Of a stretch of 50,135 bases of DNA, positions 46,001-50,135 are shown piece by piece. The DNA is taken from NCBI GenBank assembly GCA_902500695.1, contig CABVRQ010000024.1, positions 1 to 50,135 on the forward strand. Reading direction: 5' to 3'. Position 1 is the first letter of the stretch. Each line of letters begins with the position of its first letter. The notes beneath the pieces were generated by a model. That model did no database searches, was not told the DNA's origin, and saw nothing but the letters and a program-made list of their open reading frames with translations. A program made the position numbers and the translations under genes. The stretch comes from an uncultured Nitrospira sp. Its GTDB lineage: Bacteria; Nitrospirota; Nitrospiria; Nitrospirales; UBA8639.

Positions 46001-46539
46001 CAGGCGTGTCTGTCAGAATTGTGGATCCTGAGACCGAGCAACCGTTGCCGGTCGGCACTCCAGGCATGCTGTTAGTCAAAGGACCAAACGTCATGAATGG
46101 GTATTTAGGACGTGAAGATTTGACCGCCAAGGTGATACGAGAGGGATGGTACATTACCGGGGATATTGCCGCCCTGGATGAGGATGGGTTTATTACCATT
46201 ACCGATCGCCTGTCCCGATTTTCAAAAATCGGTGGTGAGATGATTCCTCATGGACGGGTTGAGAATGCTTTACTGGAAGCGGCAAACGCCGAAACCATGG
46301 TTCTGGCCGTCACCGCCGTGCCTGATGAACGGAAAGGGGAACAGCTGGTGGTCTTACACACCCTCGAAGAATCCGCCATCCCGGATATTTTGGAAAAGGT
46401 CACGACTAATGGATTGCCCAATCTTTTCATTCCCAAACGGAGCAATTTCATCAAAGTAGATCACCTCCCCATATTGGGAACGGGTAAGCTAGACTTGCGC
46501 ACCTTAAAACAACTGGCCTTGGAAAAATTAAAGGCATAA
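43084..46539 (+). CDS. aas: MFS transporter/1-acylglycerophosphate acyltransferase/acyl-ACP synthetase fusion (Aas-like)
   Basis: The 1151-residue protein is a three-part fusion. Residues 1-420 form an LplT-like MFS permease (AQFFGAFNDNAWKLIVALLA at the start, about twelve helices). Residues 440-620 are a PlsC acyltransferase with the HX4D motif VPNHVSFIDG near 456 and FPEGQITRTGNL. Residues 640-1151 are an AMP-forming acyl-ACP/CoA synthetase with IFSSGSTGEPKGVLLSH near 796 and GYGVTECAPV near 935. The expected job is uptake and re-acylation of lysophospholipids at the inner membrane. The GTG start has no strong ribosome site. Confidence 0.92.
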   Translation: MIPVTETSSTSPPPAAQSSALRGLLIAQFFGAFNDNAWKLIVALLAIKQVAASAGASGPEFEAASQATTTQAFVIFTLPLMVVSAFAGVYSDRFSKRTVIVVMKAVEVLLMGAGTAALFWNPLGGFLPLLVLAAMGAQSAIFSPSKYGILPELLPHHRLSWGNGQLEMWTFIAIIAGTALAGPLLDLSGHTPWLTGLVLMVCSGIGLWASLFIPTVPRARLDGGVRETWQAAIEALRLDRVLKLGILGAIAFWTVASLVGQDVLIYAKAVLQLSDSLSGLPLAAFGVGIGIGALLAGTLSAAKVELGYLPLGGIGISASLLALGFGSPQLGGTLLAMACLGLASGFVVVPLNALIQWRSPADRRGAVIAFANTLVFGGVLLGSLGSGFLSKIGLSASHIFLVSGIGSVALTIWALRVLPEMFIRLVLVLFTHTIYRLTITGRDRIPQEGGALLVPNHVSFIDGLFLLATTDRPIRFLVDQQYYDHRVLQPFAKILGVIPISSNGSPREILHALRQAGQSLDQGELVCIFPEGQITRTGNLLPFRSGFTRIVKGRDVPIIPIHLDRVWGSIFSFIGGRFLAKWPTRFPYPITLSIGEPLPSTTSTEGVRQAVQELGEAAWRLRKLTRRPLHHSFVWSMRKHPFRVVFGDATRPRVSCFQALTGAIALGRALRPHWEGQHTAGILLPPSVGAALANLAATLSGRITVNLNYTVGVQGLESASKQAGLMTVLTSRVFLEKAKIELPTYLTPIWIEEIRNTIDLQAQLTAAVLALFAPIRMLERHCGATKHPSIDDIATIIFSSGSTGEPKGVLLSHFNLDSNVEGIAQVLHLDHDDRILGILPFFHSFGYLTTLWFPVIHGAGVIYHPSPMDAGPIGNLIHKHRVTILLTTPTFLQLYIRRCTPEQFGSLRIVLTGAEKLPGRLLIAFEERFGIRPIEGYGVTECAPVIAVNCPDFRASGFFQSASRRGTVGQPLPGVSVRIVDPETEQPLPVGTPGMLLVKGPNVMNGYLGREDLTAKVIREGWYITGDIAALDEDGFITITDRLSRFSKIGGEMIPHGRVENALLEAANAETMVLAVTAVPDERKGEQLVVLHTLEESAIPDILEKVTTNGLPNLFIPKRSNFIKVDHLPILGTGKLDLRTLKQLALEKLKA

Positions 46540-46688
46540 CTTTCTCAATAACGCGGATTGATTCATTTTTGGCAAGTTTGCCTCATCATTCGGAAGCATC
46601 AAACAGGCAGGAAAACCATCAAGCCCCTCACACATGAACGGAGGGTACCCATTTCCGTAAGTGCTCCTCCCGGTCAATCGGAGGTATG

Positions 46689-47051
46689 TCAAAGGGAAAG
46701 GTGAGGTGTGTAATGCAATTGATCGACCGGAAAGGAATTTTTGATGTCGTCGTTAAGAATTTTGTGGATTGACAACTTCATCCATGGCTGGAATATCGTG
46801 ATGATATTATGATCATGATAGACCAGCACCAAAATTTGCGAAAAACCTGACCAATACTTCGATGCCACTCCCACATTCTCTGGCATAATTAACTTCACAA
46901 TCCAGACACACTCTCTCGGACAAAGCTCCTCGCCGGGGAGATTCCGTAACCAAAAATTATTTTCAATGAGGAATACCGGGCTGCCGAGCTTAATGGAGGG
47001 GGCTAACTGAGGACGACCCGATTCCCGGGTTGTCCTCAGAAAAGCAAGCAC
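46689..47051 (-). CDS. hypothetical protein, doubtful
   Basis: A 120-codon frame begins 3 bp after the stop of the next gene upstream. It has no recognisable domain; a segment with NNFWLRNLPGEELCPREC looks protein-like. A 14-bp hairpin (47007-47039) lies in its first codons, and the true start could be further in or the frame may not be used. I do not recognise any family. Confidence 0.3.
   Translation of the reverse strand: MLAFLRTTRESGRPQLAPSIKLGSPVFLIENNFWLRNLPGEELCPRECVWIVKLIMPENVGVASKYWSGFSQILVLVYHDHNIITIFQPWMKLSIHKILNDDIKNSFPVDQLHYTPHLSL
47007..47039. repeat. 14-bp inverted repeat (hairpin)
   Basis: CTGAGGACGACCCG and CGGGTTGTCCTCAG pair over 14 bp with a single G-U and a 5-base loop. 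It sits 15 bases after the stop of the 82-residue gene on the minus strand. Neither strand has a T run after the stem, so a simple terminator is not indicated. Confidence 0.7.
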
Positions 47052-47054
47052 AGA

Positions 47055-47303
47055 TTACCATAAAGAAGATTTTGCTCTCGATCGACCCTGCGATTCATTT
47101 GACGTTCTTTTGGCCATATCCGGCATTTGCGAAAGATCATATTCCTGAAACGCCTCATTACGTTTGTTCGCCATTGCGGACGAAATCCCTAGATAAACCT
47201 TCCTGGCTGATTCGGACAATTGTGGATCAAACGGTGCCCCTCGAAACGCGGCTTCAGCCGCCTTTCGTTCATCATAGGTCAATGGTCGACTCTGTTGTTG
47301 CAT
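47055..47303 (-). CDS. small conserved-looking hypothetical protein
   Basis: The 82-residue soluble protein begins MQQQSRPLTYDERKAAEAAF with GGAGG about five bases before the ATG. It is polar, with a likely helical N-terminal half (RKAAEAAFRGAPFDPQLSE, ARKVYLGISSAMANKR) and a basic, probably disordered C terminus. Similar short proteins of unknown function are my recollection from Nitrospira genomes, not something checked here. It follows a zinc-ribbon gene on the same strand. Confidence 0.65.
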   Translation of the reverse strand: MQQQSRPLTYDERKAAEAAFRGAPFDPQLSESARKVYLGISSAMANKRNEAFQEYDLSQMPDMAKRTSNESQGRSRAKSSLW

Positions 47304-47338
47304 AATTCCTCCGTATTCATAATTGCCTCAATCAATCA

Positions 47339-47485
47339 TTAATGGACTAGAGGTCGCGGTTCTTTTTCCGCCTGAATCCGTTTCCCACAATTCAAGCAAG
47401 CAAAATATAAAAGACTTAATCCAACCTCCAAATCCACAGCGCGCTCTACCACCATTGCCCCCTGACATTTTTCACAGATTTTCAT
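47339..47485 (-). CDS. small zinc-ribbon protein
   Basis: From the ATG at 47485 (GAGGG seven bases before) the protein has 48 residues. MKICEKCQG and YFACLNCGKR give two CxxC pairs about 26 residues apart, a treble-clef or zinc-ribbon arrangement. The longer frame to 47641 has no ribosome site. The fold is probable from the cysteines; the role is unknown. It is 35 bp upstream of the 82-residue gene. Confidence 0.65.
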   Translation of the reverse strand: MKICEKCQGAMVVERAVDLEVGLSLLYFACLNCGKRIQAEKEPRPLVH

Positions 47486-47641
47486 AATGTCCCTCAAATA
47501 ATAAGTGTCCCTATCTTCAGCTTCGGTTAAGCAAACCATGTGCCTCTCTTCCGAATTTAATAAACAACTACCATTTCCATAAAATCTGAAGGAACAGGAG
47601 CGATTGAAGCGTTTGACTACAACGATAGATTTGATTAACAA

Positions 47642-48260
47642 AGGCCCGGTGTTAAAACTGTTGACAGATGTCTCTAGTCGATCTTGGGCATCAGGGCGAG
47701 ATCATGTACTTTGAGGGCAGATTCATTAGGGTTGTATGGTGACAACCACGTTAAGGATCCTGACAAAAGGCACGACTCCCAAATTGAATAAGAGGCCTGA
47801 ATGCTTTCTGTCCTAGAGGGACTGCATTTCAGCGGAGGATGAGGAGAATGGCAAACAATATAGATTCGTACCGGGAAGGAAATGGTAGAAAGATAAATCA
47901 GCCGATTCACATAAAAAATGCTGCAGAGGAAAAATTTGTCGATAAAACCCAGGCGTTTGTATGATCTCAAGACGGAGAAGTAAAGAGACATGGCGGCCCA
48001 TTGTCCAGTCGGTTCGCTGATTCCTGGATGCCATTTAAAGGAGTTCACCACATCACATTTTTCTCCAGGCGTGGAAGAATGCGACAACATTCCTCATCCC
48101 AGTGAGGATGGCCCGCCTTTATATATGCAACATGCACCCAGGTTCACCTGCCCACTCCATGGAAGCTCTATTCTTTCTGGTCAGATTGCAACAGTCACTG
48201 GGAAAGAAAGCTGAATCCCTTGGGCATGTTACTTTACAAACATGTTCGATAGATGTTGGC
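47642..48260. other. region mostly without recognised genes
   Basis: About 620 bp between the zinc-ribbon gene and the tRNA. A 38-codon plus-strand frame with a strong ribosome site (47848-47964) is the only item I can propose. A longer minus-strand frame (47674-48090) has no ribosome site and is rich in Ser, Pro and Cys, as translated non-coding DNA often is. Confidence 0.4.
47848..47964 (+). CDS. candidate small protein, 38 residues
   Basis: The frame starts MANNIDSYREGNGRK and ends KFVDKTQAFV before TGA. GGAGGATGAGGAGA directly before the ATG is an unusually strong purine-rich ribosome region. The peptide is hydrophilic and charged, with no membrane segment. No family is recognised; small size means the frame could be chance. 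Confidence 0.35.
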   Translation: MANNIDSYREGNGRKINQPIHIKNAAEEKFVDKTQAFV

Positions 48261-48335
48261 TGGAGCCGGCGAGTGGGATTGAACCACCGACCTGCTGATT
48301 ACGAATCAGCTGCTCTACCACTGAGCTACGCCGGC
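48261..48335 (-). tRNA. tRNA-Thr (anticodon CGU)
   Basis: On the minus strand a full cloverleaf can be drawn: acceptor GCCGGCG/CGCCGGC, D arm GCTC/GAGC, anticodon arm GCTGA-TTCGTAA-TCAGC with anticodon CGT, variable loop AGGTC and T arm GGTGG-TTCAATC-CCACT. The discriminator is T and the CCA end is encoded in the DNA. It reads threonine codon ACG. Confidence 0.96.
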
Positions 48336-48531
48336 TCACATTGGAAGGAATCAAATAGCAAAAGACAGCCCGTACTTGAGCACGAACTTGGTAGGTTATC
48401 TTTGTGGTCGTTTATACCTTTCGTCGCTTAGTAACGTCAACTTCAGAAGATCCTGGTTCTTTACGAAAAATGGAGGAGTTTGACTTGGCCTCAGTAGGTT
48501 CCGCACTTATGCCTTCCCTTCACCTTCTCCA

Positions 48532-48560
48532 TTGACAAGGCCGCAGGTATATTTTAGTTT
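48532..48560 (+). promoter_or_regulatory. promoter candidate for the DUF2914 gene
   Basis: A perfect TTGACA (48532-48537), 17 bases and TAGTTT (48555-48560) lie about 40 bases before the GTG start. The -10 is weak; an overlapping TATATT gives a poor spacing. Confidence 0.4.
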
Positions 48561-48601
48561 GTTGGGTTGACGTTGTCTCACCATCCATATGAGGACTGAA
48601 G

Positions 48602-49075
48602 GTGGTTGATCGAGTAAAGTACATATTGTGGGGAATGGGGCTACTGCTTGGTTTAGCAGGAACACCTCTGTTGGCCCAGGCTGAATTTCTTGTTAAGACC
48701 GTTGTTTTATCTAAAGAAGTGAACAAGAGAAACCCACAGGGAATCTTCCGCCCTCCGGCCTATTGCGAAAAAGATAAAAATGGACAAGCGGCCATTCCAG
48801 TGATCCAAACATCACAAACCTCACAAGTGATATTTTGGACTAAGATCGAAGCCACCACAACAGGAACGATTCGTCACAGCTGGCACCACCAGACCAATGG
48901 AGCATGGACCAAGATTTCTGAAGTAAACATTCCCATTCGACCTTCTTCAGGCTATCGCATGTGGAGCATGAAATCACTGCATCCAGACTTACACACCGGC
49001 GAATGGATGATCGTAGTTGCCCCATCAAAAGAACCAGATCGAATCCTCTGTATCGCACGATTTACTGTAAAATAG
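48602..49075 (+). CDS. DUF2914 domain protein, exported
   Basis: The 157-residue protein has a signal peptide (about 1-26, hydrophobic core YILWGMGLLLGLAGTPLLA then a cleavage-like AQA-E). The mature part shows the DUF2914 pattern: VIFWTKIEATTTGTIRHSWHH, seen as FWTKIEA and IRHSWHH, IPIRPSSGYRMWS and GEWMIVVAP with LCIARFTV at the end. Function is unknown; the fold is probably a small beta sandwich outside the cytoplasm. GAGG lies seven bases before the GTG. Confidence 0.8.
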   Translation: MVDRVKYILWGMGLLLGLAGTPLLAQAEFLVKTVVLSKEVNKRNPQGIFRPPAYCEKDKNGQAAIPVIQTSQTSQVIFWTKIEATTTGTIRHSWHHQTNGAWTKISEVNIPIRPSSGYRMWSMKSLHPDLHTGEWMIVVAPSKEPDRILCIARFTVK

Positions 49076-49223
49076 CACCATGAAGTTTTCTGATGATTCA
49101 TGATATCCACATTTGCATGAAACCGGAACTCACGGTTTATGTGTTCTGATAAGGCGTCTTTACCAATGCTCATGTCCCGCCATCCGTTTCCCTTATTGTT
49201 TTAGTCACCTCTACTTACCATCC

Positions 49224-50075
49224 ATGCCTCCTTCCGTTGCATTTGCCAATCTGATCCGGTTGTTTAATCAAACAGGAACTCTACTTTTACTTTTCCCAAC
49301 ACTTTGGTCTCTGATTCTTGCTTCCCAGGGTCGGCCCAGCCTGAAACTCATTTTGATATTCATGATGGGATCATTCCTCATGAGAAGTGCCGGGGTGATA
49401 ATGAATGACTTGGCTGACCAGTCATTCGATCGGGAAGTTCAACGAACACGGCATCGTCCCCTCGCCTCCGGCCAATTATCGCCTTCCCATGCGTTAGCGT
49501 TTCTGGCCGTTTTGCTTGGGTTAGCCGCCATCTTGTTATGGCTCTTGAATCCCATGGCGCTTTTGCTGAGTCCTGTGGCCTTGCTGCTTGCTGGGATATA
49601 TCCCTTCTGCAAGCGTTTCATTCATATTCCCCAATTAGTTTTGGGTTTAGCATTTGGGTGGGGTGGCGTCATGGCATGGGCCGCTGTTCGCAACGAATTG
49701 GACCTGTCGGCCTGGGTCCTTTTCGCAGCAACGGTGTGTTGGGCAATGGTCTACGATACGATTTACGCCATTCAGGACAAGGATGATGACCAAAGGATTG
49801 GAGTCAAATCCACCGCCATTCTCTTTGGATCCTTCACATGGCTTGGGGTGGGCATTGCTGGATTATTGATGCTGGGATGTCTGGCCTTGGTCGCCAGAAT
49901 CAATGATCTTGGAATTGAATACTCATTGGCCTTAATGGGAGTAGCTGTCATATTAGGCTATCAAGTCCTTCTTCTCCGCTCAAAGATTTCAGAAGAGCAA
50001 GCCTTCTCTTTATTCAAACAACATATCTGGATTGGGGTTCTTATTTTAGGAGGAATATTGATGGGGCTTCCATAG
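49224..50075 (+). CDS. UbiA family aromatic prenyltransferase
   Basis: The ATG at 49224 gives 283 residues, the usual UbiA length; an upstream in-frame start at 49113 lacks family resemblance. The two Asp-rich prenyl-diphosphate motifs are NDLADQSFDREVQRTRHRP near 60 and YDTIYAIQDKDDD near 176, with about eight membrane helices. Such enzymes prenylate an aromatic acid for quinones. Nitrospira use menaquinone, known for the group to be made by the futalosine route, so a MqnP role is as likely as UbiA. The gene is complete, ending 60 bp before the window edge. Confidence 0.88.
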   Translation: MPPSVAFANLIRLFNQTGTLLLLFPTLWSLILASQGRPSLKLILIFMMGSFLMRSAGVIMNDLADQSFDREVQRTRHRPLASGQLSPSHALAFLAVLLGLAAILLWLLNPMALLLSPVALLLAGIYPFCKRFIHIPQLVLGLAFGWGGVMAWAAVRNELDLSAWVLFAATVCWAMVYDTIYAIQDKDDDQRIGVKSTAILFGSFTWLGVGIAGLLMLGCLALVARINDLGIEYSLALMGVAVILGYQVLLLRSKISEEQAFSLFKQHIWIGVLILGGILMGLP

Positions 50076-50135
50076 ACACACTAATTAAGGAAAGACGACA
50101 AATCAACTTCTCACTTTTATATTCATTGCCTAATC

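Noticed and set aside
46554..46590. Terminator after the acyltransferase fusion gene (GGCA-AGTT-TGCC)
   Set aside because: The stem is only 4 bp and no T run follows.
47674..48090. 138-codon minus-strand frame
   Set aside because: No ribosome site, unusual composition, and it overlaps a better small frame on the other strand.

Overview
The window most likely comes from a Nitrospirota chromosome, probably the genus Nitrospira. This is inferred from gene order, protein style and a base composition that looks close to 50 percent G+C (not computed); no taxonomic marker such as rRNA is present. Nearly everything from 1 to 41 kb is read from the minus strand, apart from one rhodanese gene. The exact species cannot be named, though a mid-GC Nitrospira such as the marine lineage would fit.

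Region 1 (about 1 to 21.75 kb) is a nearly complete division and cell wall (dcw) cluster. In transcription order it reads rsmH-ftsL-ftsI-murE-murF-mraY-murD-ftsW-murG-murC-murB-ddl-ftsQ-ftsA-ftsZ, then pgeF-yggS-yggT-divIVA and a serine hydrolase cut by the window edge. It builds the lipid II precursor from UDP-MurNAc to D-Ala-D-Ala addition and assembles the divisome. A strong sigma70-type promoter lies just upstream of rsmH, followed by two TGGGA repeats spaced like an MraZ operator, although no mraZ gene is present here. The pgeF-yggS-yggT-divIVA tail resembles the ylm-divIVA module that follows ftsZ in Gram-positive bacteria, without sepF.

Region 2 (21.8 to 33.1 kb) holds asnS, a plus-strand rhodanese, an NAD-dependent sugar epimerase, tlyA, xseB, xseA, ymdB, rny, zapA, a ZapB-like coiled-coil gene and a large soluble lytic transglycosylase. 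About 700 bp between zapA and rny contain a good Rho-independent terminator and foldable sequence. This is a position where 6S RNA or another small RNA could sit.

Region 3 (33.4 to 41.1 kb) is a signalling island: an HDOD protein, three unusual histidine kinases, a REC-HisKA hybrid kinase and a stand-alone receiver. The three unusual kinases share an atypical H-box and a QDPKGK-like motif exactly 48 residues after the phosphoacceptor histidine. Two of them carry degenerate receiver domains at the N terminus. This is the most promising candidate for a little-described system in the window.

Region 4 (41.5 to 50.1 kb) is on the plus strand for most large genes. It holds an intact IS3-family element (1280 bp), a 1151-residue MFS/acyltransferase/acyl-ACP synthetase fusion, several small minus-strand genes, a tRNA-Thr(CGU), a DUF2914 protein and a UbiA-family prenyltransferase.
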